This document shows positions 42,090-54,384 of a stretch of 64,000 nt of DNA, piece by piece. The first letter of the stretch is position 1, and each line of letters starts with the position of its first letter. This DNA is from Psettodes erumei (taxonomy: Eukaryota > Chordata > Actinopteri > Pleuronectiformes > Psettodidae). The notes under the pieces are model-generated. The model did not search any database and had not been told where the DNA came from. It was given only the letters and a program-made list of their open reading frames with translations. The translations under genes were made by a program, and so were the position numbers. Where the stretch lies: assembly GCA_016785225.1 (NCBI GenBank), contig JAFBJZ010000641.1:124001-188000 (forward strand). The letters run 5' to 3'.

Positions 42090-42111
42090 TTTTTTTTTTT
42101 TTTTTTTTTTT
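42090..42111. repeat. Poly(T) tract, T22
   Basis: An uninterrupted run of 22 T. Confidence 0.9.
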
Positions 42112-42114
42112 AAG

Positions 42115-43140
42115 CTGCTGCGTGCGCAGGTACAAATGCAGACACACACAATCACGTGTGTGTTGCACTGGAAACGGTTGAATCTCAATCAATCAGCTCT
42201 TGATTGATTATAATCCAACTCTGGATTCAAATGTGGTTTGGATTAGGCTCCGACGCCGTGATGGATTCAAGATGGAGTCGAACGCCAGGGGAAGGGCATT
42301 GTGGGTAATCTCAGAGTGTTGTGTTCACCTGAACAGGGAGAAACGTGTGGAAACTCGATGCAGAACCAGAAACAAAACGCAAAACAGCGGGAAAAAAAAA
42401 CACACAATTGTGTCTGAATGCTAATATCGCACACAGACGCACACAGACACACACCGGCGTGGCTCCTCCAGCGTCTCTGAGTGATTTCTCTCTCTCAGCT
42501 GAGCCACATCACAGGCGGGGGAAGAAGTGCGCCGCTCCATCAAAGAGCTCTTTAAATGAAATCATGTCCTCTGATGATTCAAAGCAAATATTTCCCTGGC
42601 ACACTCCGACTGAAGGAGCCGCCCTTCCAGCCGGGGGGGGGGGGTCAGATTATTCAGGAGTCTGATTCCCACGTGGACTGATCTGCTGATTTCTGATTTA
42701 TGGCAGATCCATCTTTTCTCCAATATATTAATCCTGAACTTCCTGTTTTCCCCGGTCCTTCCCGCGTTGGAGGTGGATAATACAGGAAGTGGAGGTTTTT
42801 TGTTCCATCTGGTGTCATCCAGTTTGCACAGTGGAAGATTAAAAAGCAAAATATGAAACATTCATTTTTTACGCTCCGAGATGTTTTTGCTGGGAGCGTT
42901 TAACTTAAAAAAAAAAAAAAAAAAACGCACAGTGGCACTTTTGTACAGTGGAGTGAGACTGGAGCTGAAACACCATTTTTTATTTTTTTTTTTTTTAAAT
43001 TAACCAAAGATAAAAATCCAAACCTGCAGCATCATCAGTGTCACGTCACTTCCATCCTCCGAGTCTGTTGTGACACTTTGCGTCCGCCGTCGACAATCTG
43101 CTGATAATTTCATTCCCTCGTTCGCTTTCCGTCCAAATTG
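42115..43140. other. Mixed spacer, no gene recognised
   Basis: Includes G12 (42633-42644), A19 (42907-42925) and some AT-rich unique sequence (CTCAATCAATCAGC near 42184 and CCAATATATTAATCC near 42720). No supported gene. Confidence 0.4.
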
Positions 43141-43194
43141 AATTAATCCGGAGCGGAGGTGTCACCTTGCACCTCTCGGCTTTTTGAAGGACAC

Positions 43195-43385
43195 TTTTTT
43201 TTTTTTTTTTTTGCCACCACCCCCTCACCCCCTCCCCTGAATCCGTTGACAGGCCTGACAGGCGTGCTAAGAAAGCAGAGTTCATTACGGGACTCGTCGC
43301 GTGGCCCCTTAAAGGTTATTCGCTCGCCGAGTGACATGTTAATGGTTAACGTTGCGTGCCATGCTGTGAAGAAGAGTGCAGTTTG

Positions 43386-43419
<34 letters not shown>
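43195..43419. repeat. T18 and (GT)16 arrays
   Basis: A run of 18 T at 43195-43212 and 32 nt of GT at 43388-43419, flanking a unique block with TTAATGGTTAAC (43338-43349). Confidence 0.9.
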
Positions 43420-43421
<2 letters not shown>

Positions 43422-43429
43422 TGTGAAAT

Positions 43430-44700
43430 AATTGCGGACGTTTTCGTCCCGTCGCTCACGCCGCTTTTCTTTCCGGTCCCGTCTGAATCTCCCGAAAACT
43501 TTCGCACGAGAAAAAGCGCGAGGACGCCGAAAACTTCCTGGTAATGAATGAACGCCTCGCACATCCACTTTAGGGGGAACATCCTTTTCTCATTATCCTG
43601 CAATAAATTCGCCGGGATATGGCCTATATTTAGTGCGCAGAGATACGCGCCTCCTTAACTCATGATTCCTCCCTCGTCTTCGCTTTGGCACCGCACCACA
43701 TTCGCCCAAAGACAAATCTTTTCCCCAAGTGGAAATGAGTATTTTTCTCCTCCAGATCGCGGCATCAAACAGCGGGGGGAACGTGGGCTCAGGCTGCAGA
43801 TGAGCTTTAGGTGAAAGAATGGACACTTCTGACTCTGTTTGTTTTTTTCAGGGGGGGGGTTTGGACCGTGCACAAAAACGGGATGATTTGCGCGCGATTA
43901 AGTGCAGAAAGTGTGAAAAATGCGACTGGCGGGGAACGGGTGTGTTGGGAAACCGAGAGAGGGACTCGAGCGAGAGAAAGATAAGGGGACGGGGGAAAAA
44001 AAAGAAAAGACGACTTCTTTGCAGGAAGTTGCATCTTATCAGATGTGTTTGCATGTTCTTGAACGTAACGCAGCGGGCGTCCTTTACCTCAACCTGATTC
44101 TGCTGCAGCTCCGTCACAAAAGGTGTTTGTTTGTTTCCCTCCTCTCATCAAATCCCGTCTTTTAAGCGCTGAAAATGTTCCAGGGAAAAGGATGCAGCTA
44201 ATTAGCTTAGCGCTGCTCGATTAAAGGATAAGGCTTTCAGTATTCTGTTTTTATTGTTATTGTCTGAGAATCCCACGGAAAGACCGAAACCAGCAACGCC
44301 TTCGTCCGTCCTGGGACCCCGCCGAGGATGTCGACCTCTTTAAAAAAAACCTCTCGGCTCAGACGGGAGAAAACAGATAATAAAAAAATAATAAACATGA
44401 AAATAAAGCGTGAGGAATGCAGCAGTTCAGTATCAGATTCAAACGCACAGACGAGGTTTCAGTCGTTTCATGGGAAGAAGAAAAATACCGAAAAATGACC
44501 AGACTCATCGCTTTAAATCAAAACAAATGTCAGATCCGTAAATTAAAACCAGGAAGGTTTGACTGAATTTAAACCTGCGGGGGATATAAGGTTCCTCTGC
44601 CAGTTTTCAGATTGATGTTTTTGTACCAGGTTTCGACGTGTCACGTCTCCCACAGAAGAAACAGCAGCATTATGAGTCTTGATGAAGCGGCTTCATGGCG
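43430..44700. other. Spacer, no gene recognised
   Basis: Moderately AT-rich unique sequence with short frames only and a few purine runs (43970-44010). No interspersed-repeat family was recognised. Confidence 0.4.
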
Positions 44701-44904
44701 AGCGACTCTTTAAATCGGGGCAGGACTTTTTACAGGCTCGCCGAATCACCTTCGCCGGATCCGCAGCGGACATCGCTCGCTGGCAGATCTTTGATTTTGA
44801 TTGGAAAGCCAATAGCGGCGGCGGCGGCGGAGGAGGAGGAGAGAGGAGAGAGAGAGAGGAGAGAGGAGAGAGCGGCGTTCCCGCCCGACGCGCAGAAAAT
44901 CAAA

Positions 44905-45330
44905 AAAAACATCTTCCCATGTGCAGCTCCACAATAGGAGACCAAAACAATATTTGGTTCCCACAGCATTTATTCATCCTGTTATACATCAGAAAGTTGT
45001 CATCAACATTTCCTCCGTATAAATCAGTGCCAGGATCAGAGAGGAGAGGAGGAGGAGCGGCTCCGAGGCAGAGCGCTCTTAAATCTAACAAAATCTAACG
45101 TTTGAATCGCGGTCGTTCTGGCAGCCCGGGGGCACGGCGGCGGGCTCCAGGCGTCAAGGCGCCACCTCAAATTCTCTGCTGTGGTCGGGTACAGTCTCTC
45201 CCCACATGGCACTCATTTCTGGCCGCGGAGCTCCAGCGTGAGAGTCTCCTGCCTTTCCAGCGGTAAGGAGATGCCTGAGCAATTACGCCCGTAATTAGGG
45301 GAGGGTGGATCTCCGCTCTGGCACGGCCGA
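44905..45330. promoter_or_regulatory. Candidate conserved non-coding element
   Basis: CAAAACAATATTTGG, GCATTTATTCATCC and CCGTATAAATCAGTGCC, then after a GGAGG-rich gap GAGCAATTACGCCCGTAATT (an inverted AATTAC/GTAATT pair) and TTAGGGG. Confidence 0.4.
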
Positions 45331-45814
45331 GGCCGGCGAAAAAAAAGGTCCCCGCGCCAGCGAATCGGATGACGCGTACTCTCGTGAGCGGCGAGGAATG
45401 GGGGGGCCCCCGCCGCCGTTGGATTAGATGAATAATTTACAGCTGGGGGGGGGGGGCGAAACGCGCGTTAACTGCAGCGCACTTCTGTAGAGCGGAGCGG
45501 AGCAAACAACTTGAAAGGCCGCGAGAAGAAAAGAAAAGAGCGGCGCCAAAGATCATCAAACGCCCGAGATAGAAGTGACACGGCTCACACCCACTCCCAT
45601 TGTGGGGTTCAAAAAGATTTTTGTCTCCGCTTTCTTCTTTCTTTTATTTGTTTCTTATTTGGGGAGGCGAAAATCTTTGTCATTAAAGCAATTTTTTTTT
45701 TTTTTTGCGGCTTTTGGCCTGAAGCTGACGAAAAGCTGCGGCGATAAGGATGACGGATCGCGTCTCCGTTTCCTTATTAGCTGGCGCAGTTGCACAGAGA
45801 GGTCAGACCAGAAA

Positions 45815-45838
45815 CCGGGACCGGGTCCGGGACCGGGT
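45815..45838. repeat. 12-bp GC-rich tandem duplication
   Basis: CCGGGACCGGGT is present twice in tandem with a partial third copy, inside the CpG-rich stretch 45775-46110. Confidence 0.85.
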
Positions 45839-46179
45839 CCGAGGATCTGGATCCCGGTGACCTTTCGGACATCGCAGGCGTAAAACCCGTCGAATTAGCG
45901 GCGCGGCGGTTATCCCGCGCCGTGGGCCGATCCGAGCGGGAGCGACGGAGTTTCTTTGTTCCCAACTGGCTCCCGATCTGCCCGTAACTCGGGCGGTGAA
46001 ACCGAATCTTTCGTGTTTATTTCCCGTCCTGCCGCTTCCACTCACGTTTAACGTCGCGAGCGGGCTCGGCGGCGCAGCCCGTTTGTTTGCGCGGCGGACA
46101 GAGCGTGTCAGCAAAACGCCTGAAATGTAAAAAACCCCCCCCTCGTCCTTCCTCGTCTCTTTGATCGCAACTTAGGAGA

Positions 46180-46870
46180 CGAGCAACTTTGATCTTGACC
46201 CATTTCCCGCTGACGGCGAAGCTTTTCCGTTCGTGCCGCTGTCACCGCGCAGACATTTGCGGCCGCCTCAGATATTCACTGGGCAGCGCGATGTGACCGC
46301 CGCGGCCCCGGACCGGCCAATTAACTGGGCCTTCACCTAAAGGAGGCGCTGATGCCTGTCGCAGTTTGACGGGACCAGAGGTGATTTCTTTGATTCCTCC
46401 GGCTCGCTGAGATTTATTGAGTTAGGCACAGTATTTTTTCTTATTCTTTTCTTATTATTATTATTCTCCAGATTAAGCCGGGACCTGGTGTTAAAGACGC
46501 GGCACCTGTGACCTGCGGCGACCTTTTCCCGCTTATTTTTCCCGATTTCCCAGACAGAAGCGGGAAACTGTGGCCTATTTCTTTGGAGAATAACCTCTTT
46601 ATTCGCAATTAATCCACACTCCTCTGAGCTCTGCCTTCAATTTTTAGTGGAAGAAGACGTAGAGGGGTAGAGTTACTTAACCTCCGGGCCTTTAAAAAAA
46701 AAAAAAAAGGAGTCAGACGCGTGAACTAGATTTCTCTTTAACCTGACATTGCTGCCTGTGTTACCGAGAGCAATTTCCCGAGGTTGGATGTCGTAAAATG
46801 GCACAATTAAGCCGTTTTTATGCGACGCCGTAAACTGATGTCTTCCCTAATGAGCGCGTTGACACGCGGG
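46180..46870. promoter_or_regulatory. Candidate conserved non-coding elements
   Basis: GGCCAATTAACTGGGCC, TTTGATTCCTCC and TTTATTGAGTTAGGC, then TTATTCGCAATTAATCC, then GGCACAATTAAGCC. Three AT-rich cores in a 700-bp mostly repeat-free stretch (one A15 run near 46693). Confidence 0.38.
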
Positions 46871-47890
46871 CGTTTCTGAACGCAGCTCCATCGCACTCGC
46901 GTAGGTGCGTGATCGCGGCGCCGCCTTGTCAGGATTTTCACGTGCGGTGAGAAGTCAGACGTTCAGTGCAGGCGCGTAAAAGTAAAAGAAAGAAAATAAT
47001 GTGATTTTTTTTTTTTTTAAAAAACGGTGAAATTATCCAGTCAGAAGAAAATAAAAGTCAAAAAAGCTGATTTTCTTTAAGGGAAAAGTCCTCAAAACAT
47101 CATTTTATTCTGTAATTAGGATAAAAAACACCAATATTCATGGTGATCATGTCTCATTGTGCGTTTGCACATTGCTTGTGTGTCGCAGCTCTGCACAACA
47201 TTTCACTTTAAAGAGATCCAGATGAGTCCTGGACTCGTCTCCCAACTGTTAAAGTCCACGTCGGTCCAACATCTTCTGTCTGACGCCGCTCTGGGACGCC
47301 GTGCGATAACGCATGAAAAATAATTTGTGTTCGGGTGGGGACAGTAGTTGTGAGCGCAGTCACTTGTGTGTGTCGGACGAAGAAGGGCCCGTCCCTGCAG
47401 ATCTTCAGACTGACGGCTGGCGATGACAGTTTAAACAATCCAGGCGCTTCTCCGGATTGATTAACATCGGCGAGGCGTGCGTGTCTGTCTGCGTCAGGGG
47501 TGGAGTCATCTGAGCAGCTACTGTGAAAGGAATAAACCACCGATTCTACTTCAGTGCGGCAATAATTCCAATAACCTGTAAATTTAATTGTTTTTTTTTT
47601 CTGATTGGACGCGGTGGAAACCTGCCGGACGCCAGGAAGAAGTTGTTGCACAGCTTCAGGCGAAACAAGCGTTTTTTTTATTTTTTATTTTTTTCCAGAT
47701 ATAAACACAGTGTTTTCATATAATCTGTGAGAGACCAGTGTGCTGCTTTTGGCATATAATCACAAAAATGAAATCGTGCACTCTCCGAGCCTGAAAAGAT
47801 AAACGAGCCGCTTTTTTTCTCCCTCCCTCCCTCTCTCGGATTTCTTGAAGGAACCTCGCGCATGCATCTCACTTTGCCACATTTTCACGC
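46870..47890. other. Spacer, no gene recognised
   Basis: AT-rich and mixed unique sequence with short T and A runs. The 147-codon minus frame at 47208-47651 has no domain. Confidence 0.4.
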
Positions 47891-47895
47891 CGACC

Positions 47896-47916
47896 TTTTT
47901 TTTTTTTTTTTTTTTT
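47896..47916. repeat. Poly(T) tract, T21
   Basis: An uninterrupted run of 21 T. Confidence 0.9.
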
Positions 47917-48044
47917 CTCCCCTCAGAAATTCCACTAAAATATTCAGGAGCATCCTCCAGCCGCCGTATTTTCAGTTTTATTGTGCACGATATAAAGAGC
48001 AGCAATTATTTGATTTCAGAGTTATGAAAACATGTATGTTATGA

Positions 48045-48375
48045 GAAAACAAGCAAGTTAAGCTTTAATTGGTGCCATTTTTCACGGCGCCTGGCAAGGT
48101 ACTTACCTCTTTGGCACCTTTTTTCCCCCCCTCGTAAAATTGCACATTCATATTCCTGAATGGTGATGGAAATTTCATTTTGCTTTATTCTGCCATAATT
48201 GGGATGCATGTTGCGTACCTGCAAAACTGGAAGACGTTCCATAAACACGCCCGACTCATTTATTGGATTCTAATGCGACGATATTGCTCTCAGTAATAGC
48301 GCTCGTAATGTGGAGAAATCCTTTCAATTAATACAGTAAATTCTGGAGTTAATGCACTTTATCCCGGCCCGGCTT
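48045..48375. promoter_or_regulatory. Strong candidate conserved non-coding element
   Basis: 330 bp without simple repeats except a C6 run: AGCTTTAATTGGTGCC, TTCATATTCCTGAATGG, CATAATTGGGATGC, GACTCATTTATTGG, CTTTCAATTAATACAG and GAGTTAATGCAC. Short inverted words occur (GGTGCC at 48071 with GGCACC at 48113). All frames are closed. Confidence 0.48.
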
Positions 48376-48379
48376 CTTC

Positions 48380-49350
48380 TTCTCAGACTATCCGGAGACG
48401 TATGGCAGCGGAAAAGGCGGAATCTGCTGCGGGATAATCAGGCGATACGAACGTGAACGCGCAACTCTTCTGCTAAATATCCCCAAATTGTTTTTGGGTG
48501 AAAGAAAATCATCTTCGCGTCTTTATCGCACTTTAATTTCTGGGGGGGGTTTGTTTCCGCCTGCAGTCGGTTTTCGAGAGGAGACGAAAACCAGAGCGAG
48601 CGGAGACGGCGCTCAAATTTGGCAGCGAAGACTCGCGCGTTTTTCCAGGCGCGGGGGGAATTAACGGTGAAGTTAAATTAAGGATACGGCTCGCTCGTCT
48701 GCGGCGGCGCGACCAAACTCTTTCTCAACGCCGCGTTGAACCGTCGTGGCAACAATTTTTTTTGGGGGGAGCGGCTGCGGGATCGATGAATCAAACTTTA
48801 TTGAAGCTTTGAAGGCGCTAATGACACGCTCGAGTTGATTAGCCGTCCGATTTATTGACCCTGGGATTCAGACGGACGCATTCCTGAAGAACCGCGGTGG
48901 ATTTGTGTGTTGAAAGCCTCCGTACTGTTTAATTCGGCATCACATGAATCACCGCGTTTCTAATAATCGTAAATTAAACGAGCGTTTGTTTACAAACGAC
49001 TGTGACGTGCGGCAACAAAAATATTCCACTGATCCTCCTGGATCTATTTTTCCTTTTTTGGCTCTGAAAATACTTTGAGAGTTTTTTTTTTTTAGAGTTC
49101 GCCGTCTTACATGCAGCTTTTACCGAGCTAATTCTGCGTGTTTATTTGGGGGAAAAAAAAAAATGTCCGTTTTTAGCTCTGCATATCTTTGTGACAGCCG
49201 ATGAAAAAGCTGCAGTCGGGCGACTCCAGTTTCCCAAAGTCATCATGTTTTGGACTCTGCCGCTGGAAGCTGTGAATCGCTCCGAAATTCAATTTTAGCA
49301 TGAAGTGACGCTTGTCACAAAGTTCTGAAGCGGTCTCAGCCCTCAGCACC
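48380..49350. other. CpG-containing spacer, weak regulatory content
   Basis: Unique sequence. An AT-rich patch at 48800-48990 (GAGTTGATTAGCC, TTCTAATAATCG, AAATTAAACGAGCG) may be regulatory. No gene is recognised. Confidence 0.35.
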
Positions 49351-49353
49351 GGG

Positions 49354-49400
49354 AAAAAAAAAAAAAAAAAAATCCCCGCCAGCGTGTGTGTGTGTGTGTT
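49354..49400. repeat. A19 and short (GT)n
   Basis: A run of 19 A (49354-49372) followed by GT at 49385-49400. Confidence 0.9.
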
Positions 49401-49618
49401 TGTGTGTTTTAGTTTGTGGAGTTTTTATTGTTCTGTCCCAGAAAGCCCGGGTTTCACAGGAGCCGGCGTCGTTGCGTGCCGACGCATCTCCCCGGAGAGT
49501 TTCTCCTGCTTCCAGCTGTTCCCGAGGGGATTCGCCCGGGGGTGAGGCGCGGCCGCTCGGTCCCGACGTTCCCTCTGGACTCCCGGGGGCCCGGGACAGG
49601 AAGTCAGCTTTGTGTGCG

Positions 49619-49644
49619 CACACACACACACACAGAGAGAGAGA
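49619..49644. repeat. Compound (CA)8 - (GA)5
   Basis: A CA array passes directly into GA dinucleotides. Confidence 0.9.
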
Positions 49645-50228
49645 GGGGAGTTGTTTGCAGGGAAACACACTCATATGCGATCAATCATCGTGCATGTGGA
49701 CGCTGATATGAGGGAACGCAGATGTGCGAGCGCCACTTATTCCTTCGACATATTTGCGTTTAGCTTTTCTTGACTTTGTCGGGTGTGTGACGCATCTGTG
49801 TCAGGTAAAAACTCCTCCCGCTCAGGATTTAATCTTCTCCTGCACATTCCTGTGGTTTTCCTGTTGCTCCTGATTAGAAAACATAAAAATCTCCGACGTT
49901 AAGCGGAGAGGGAGGAAAAAAAAAAAAAAACAAGATTGAGGAAACTTCCAGTTTGTTCTGTGAAGTGGCTACAACAAACACGAGGTGTGCGATGACTGCA
50001 TGTCACAATTGCCTCCACCCCACCTCCTCCTCCACCTCCACCTCCACCCTGCTCCACCCCCCCGAGCGGCAAAGTAAACCATTTAGGGTAAAATATCTGC
50101 GCGCTCTTTCCTTTGATTAGCCGGGCTTTGAAATGGTATAACGCTGTGATTATGTGAAAGGCTCGGCGAGCGTGCGGTCGCAGCTGAATATTTTTCTCCG
50201 GGACGCGGGGGGAAATGAAGAAAATGGG

Positions 50229-50312
50229 CGAGAGACAGAGAGAGAGACAGAGAGAGAGAGAGGAGATAAAGTCGGGGCAGGAGGAGGAGGAGGAGGAGGA
50301 GGAGGAGGAGGA
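50229..50312. repeat. GA-rich tract and (GGA)11
   Basis: GAGACAGAGAGAGA tract (50229-50266) followed by 33 nt of GGA (50280-50312). Minus-strand serine runs are its by-product. Confidence 0.9.
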
Positions 50313-50506
50313 CTGCGAGGAGGAGAGAGCGAGCCCTCTTTGTACAGACACGGCGACGCCAGATGGCTTCTTCTAATAAATATTCAACCTTAACTCAGTT
50401 CCCATGTAACTTCTCTTCTCTCGCGCTCTGTCTCTGGGTTTTTTTGTACCGCTGCCAGCACACCCACACGTTTCTGGGCCAGCGAAATGATTACAGTAAA
50501 GCAAAC

Positions 50507-50566
50507 AAAAAAAAAAAAAAAAAAAAAGGGGAGGAGGGAGGAGGAGGAGGAGGTGGAGGGGAGGTG
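50507..50566. repeat. A21 plus G/GGA polypurine tract
   Basis: A run of 21 A (50507-50527) continues as GGGGAGGAGGGAGGAGGAGG to about 50566, giving 60 nt that is purine except for one T. Confidence 0.9.
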
Positions 50567-51029
50567 GGGGTGTTTGACGGAGGAAACAGGCCGACAGGGT
50601 CCTGTATACAGAGAGATAGGGTGGTGGTGTGTGCTGAAAGCTGCCGCTTTCTCTTCGGGGTCGCGGAGAAAGAAGGTAGAGGAGGAGGGTGGAGGGCGGA
50701 GGGGCGGAGGGTGGGGGTCCTCTGCGGTCGGAGCCGGTGTGATTGTTGGAGACGGAGCAGAGAGGGAGTCTGTTCTCAGGCCCCCGTTGTTTACCTAGCG
50801 GGGAGAAGCTTTTTTTCCCAACATCCTCTGAAGTGGCCTGCTTTTTTGGAGAGGAGCTCGCGATAACGGCGAATTCTTCCAGTCAACGGGATTTTTTTTT
50901 TTCCCGAGGAATGAAAACTTTAAAAAAATAATAATAATAATGACGGCAGACAAACGCTTCGTGTTCTCTCTAATGGGGAAACTGGTCTCAGACCTGTTGG
51001 ACCCCCGGCGCCGTCCCACAATCCCTCGC

Positions 51030-51200
51030 TTGTTGACCCAGCGCCGGCGAGGCAAATAATCTGGAATTACAAGCTGGATTCTTGGTGCCTCTCCGCCTAG
51101 CAACAGGCCTCATCACCATCTGTTCACCTAAAGCAGCCGTCATTAGCCGCCGCCGTGCGTCTTCCATCACCTGTGAGGAGGACGGAGAGGGGCCCGGCGA
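51030..51200. promoter_or_regulatory. Candidate conserved non-coding element
   Basis: CAAATAATCTGGAATTACAAGC, CATCACCATCTGTTCACC and CGTCATTAGCCGCC in a repeat-free block ended by the TTTA array. Confidence 0.4.
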
Positions 51201-51208
51201 CCGTCTCC

Positions 51209-51241
51209 ATTTTATTTATTTATTTATTTATTTATTTATTT
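51209..51241. repeat. (ATTT)8 microsatellite
   Basis: 33 nt of a perfect tetranucleotide repeat, the longest of its class here. Confidence 0.95.
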
Positions 51242-51244
51242 GGC

Positions 51245-51445
51245 GGCACAAGATAAACCGTCCTTATTAAAGGAGAACCTCGGCGTGCTCGCCCCCGCCG
51301 TCACTCCCGGTTTTTATAAGAATATTCATGGCGCAATATTGCGAGATTAGTCTGCGGAGAATTTGACAAATACGCGCGGCTTTCGCGGGAAAATATTTTG
51401 TCACGTTTTTCCTGATGTGAAAATGATTACATTAAGAGCAGACGC
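51245..51445. promoter_or_regulatory. Candidate conserved non-coding element
   Basis: AATATTCATGGCGCAATATTG, GAGATTAGTC, GAAAATATTTTGTCACG and GAAAATGATTACATTAAGAG. Confidence 0.38.
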
Positions 51446-51768
51446 CTCTTTTTTTTTTTCGTGCACGATGACTGGGAGGAGGAGGGGGAAAAAAAAAAAG
51501 TTTCTCTTTTTGGGTGAAGTCGACGAAACGTGCGTCATTAGCTTCTCCGCTGCGTAATCGCTCCGCGCCGCCCGCCGAACAGCTCGACTCGTACTGAGGC
51601 CGTAATCAGCAGGCCGCCGCCGCCGCCACGGCGCTATCAGGGCGGGGCTTATCTGTCAGCACGCGGATATGACAGGACAGGAAGCGTGGGACTTTAACTG
51701 GGAGCTTTTGTCTCGCATCCGGATTGAACTCACGCTCCGAACATCTACCTGAAACCACGCAGGTTGTC

Positions 51769-51834
51769 GGGTGGGGGGAGGAGGGAGGAGGGGACGGATG
51801 GATGGAGGGGTGGGGGTGGGGGTGGAGGGGGGGT
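51769..51834 (+). other. G-rich quadruplex-capable tract
   Basis: About 65 nt of GGGAGG, GGATGGATGG and GGGTGGGGGTGG blocks. The densest part is 51815-51834. Confidence 0.65.
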
Positions 51835-51889
51835 CTGGATAAACTCAACTTCCATGCGGACAAAGAGGAAGTGGGGGGGGAAAAAACAT

Positions 51890-53630
51890 TTGAGGCCAGA
51901 TAATGCCCGCGCTGAGCCCCATTAGGACTGAGGTATTATCCCCCGGTTGACTTTGGCGATGAGAAAATGTGCCCCACCCGCCACCGCCGCCTCCGCCCGC
52001 CCCCACCTCCCTTGCTTTGCTGTTTCCCACTCATAACAGACCTGTTGGCCGTCGAGGTTTATCAAGCTCACAAATCTAAACAGGACAGGGGCCCTGACCG
52101 GGGGGGGCCTTGTACACAGGAAGGGCCCTAATTCTCTGCGGATTAGACGCTAACTTGTAATTTGGACAGCTGCTGGTTTGTAAACCCCCCCCGTGTCCGC
52201 GCCGCGTCCTGTAACGTGCGCGCGGTGACTTCATTTTTTCACTGTTGCATATCTGCTGCGGAGAACTCGCCTCTGATTGGCCAGAGGGGTCACGCGCGTC
52301 ATCGTTTTTCGTGGGACGTCCCGCGTAATCTGATGAAATCTGCAGTGTTGATATCTTAGCACGTTAGCAGATTGCAGAGACGCGAGCGTTTAAAAGCGTC
52401 CTCCGGCCTGAGCATCCGCCCGCGCCCCCACCCGTCAACCTGCGTGATGAAGCTTCCCCCACGTCACTTTGTGTTTTTGTTTTTTAACTCAGCTTCATGT
52501 GGAGGTAAGCGGGCTGTGACGGCTGGATTCGCTCTTAATCTGCTGGCACGCCGCCGCCATCACGGACCAGGACGTGTCGGGCGAGGCGAGCGCGGGAGGA
52601 GGAGGAGGAGGGAGGAGGGGGGGTTACTTCCTTTGACTTCTGAGAGATTTCCTGCAGGCATGCAAAAACACACTCAAGACTTCTGTTGCTGATCCAGATC
52701 AGCTTCTCGTTCCTCTCAGACGTCGTGCCTCACAGCTACGTACGGGCCACTTCTTTCAATTGATTAATTCTGCTGTAAATTGGTCATAATGTGTGACTAT
52801 CTCCAGAAGCGTATTGCATGGAGGGGGGGAGGGGGGGGCGGCGGACACAAGTTTCGCCATAAAGTTGAGTAAAAGGGAGGAAAAGCTCCATTTTTTCCCC
52901 CTGTTGCATATCTTTTATATGAGCTTTGTTTTTCATCTTTTCTTTCATTTTATCCTTCTTTCACCCCCCCCCAATTAAAAAGTCCTCATACATCAGTGTA
53001 AAAGTAGCGGGACGTTACTTGGCTTCACATTTATCCTTCCACATTAAAGAAGCCGTCAGCGAATAAATTAGCCGCTTGTTCGGGTTTTTGATTCTTCTCG
53101 CACGTGAAGAACGCTGTCCCGACGTCGCGTCGCTCCGCGTTTTTTTTTTTCCCCATCGCCGGCTCCTCCTCGCGGCGTCTAACCTGCGTCTGACCCCCCC
53201 CACCGCGAGATATCTGGTGGGAAACTTGTCAAAGTGTGTGTCAGCTGTTGCAGAGGGGGCGTCCCGTGTTCACACACAGAGCAGGGGGGGGCGTCCCGTC
53301 CCGTCCGTGTCGGCTTTATGGGAAAGTTTCCAGTTTGAGGCCGAGCGGAGAATGTGCGGCATCAGCGCGCGCGTGTTGACGTAAATGCGGCTCGCGACTC
53401 GGCTAATGGTTTCTACGGCAACCCGAGCCGTCACGCACACAAACAGTCGCCTCGCGCCCGCATCAGCGCCCGTTGCTGTTCGTAACAACGTTACGCGTCC
53501 CCCCCCCCGAACAACGCCCGTAGTTTCCCCCCCCCGGTAATGCGCATCCCCGGCGAAAGCGGGATAACCTTAGCGTGAACAATCACGCGTTGCAGAGGTC
53601 ACGCTTAATGCTACGTGCTTAGCGGTAGCT
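51890..53630. other. Spacer with scattered C/G runs, no gene recognised
   Basis: GC-rich unique sequence with a GGAGG run near 52595-52622 and C runs near 52967 and 53500. A small AT-rich patch at 52745-52800 (TCAATTGATTAATTC) could be regulatory. Confidence 0.4.
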
Positions 53631-53639
53631 TGTTAGCGG

Positions 53640-54185
53640 CCTGATCCAGTTAGAGCTGCAACAAAGCTGCACACATTTCCCAAAGAAGAGGAATTACAAC
53701 CATAATCGTTCTTGTCATTTGCACAGCAATTTTACTCCTGAATGCCTCGTTTTAGGGAGGAATTTAATAAAAAAAAAAAAATCTCATGAGCTTCAGGTGC
53801 CGTGGAGTTCACCCTTTCCCCACTCATCCTTGCCCGAAGCCCTTCTCCTCTCTCTCTCTCTCTCTCTCTGGCTTTCTTATTATCAGTTAATAATTCTTTC
53901 TCATTCAAGCAAATTAGAGAAACTTGACTGTGTTAGAGCAAGTCCAGCGCGGCGCTGCAGGCAGGGAGGAGGCTAAATGGCAGAAATTCCCCCCAGAGCA
54001 AGGAGCGCATGAAGCACAACATTGTGTCCACCACAAAAGCCACTCTGTAGTTTTGATCCCCTCTAATTTAATTAGCCCAAGAGGTAGTGCATTAATTTGC
54101 CAGGAATTCTTCTGATGCAGAAAGCCGCCCCCGGTGCACGGAGGGAGAGACGGGAAGAAGAACCCCCTCCTTATTGCTTTTGTGC
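53640..54185. promoter_or_regulatory. Strong candidate conserved non-coding element
   Basis: GAATTACAACCATAATCG, TTATCAGTTAATAATTC, TCTAATTTAATTAGCCC (54063-54079) and GCATTAATTTGCCAGG, with unique sequence between. A short A12 run and a (CT)11 run at 53848-53869 interrupt it. No domain is visible in any frame. Confidence 0.45.
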
Positions 54186-54189
54186 AGCC

Positions 54190-54228
54190 GAGGAGGAGGA
54201 GGAGGAGGAGGAGGAGGAGGAGGAGGAG
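54190..54228. repeat. (GAG)13 microsatellite
   Basis: 39 nt of perfect triplet repeat. Confidence 0.95.
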
Positions 54229-54384
54229 ATTTTCCTCCATCTTCCGTGCTTTGACGGGGGCCGATCTCGATCAACATTTGCGTGTAATTCCGGGGGACTT
54301 TTTCTGTCATTACAAGGAAAAGCTCATAGCGGTTTAATGTTATTCCTTTTCTGAGTCGACGGGAGTCTCGCTCCGTCCTTTGGC

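Noticed and set aside
52486..52507. Possible 12-nt microexon between TTTTTTAACTCAG and GTAAGC
   Set aside because: Splice-like signals are present, but the interval is extremely short and nothing else supports transcription.
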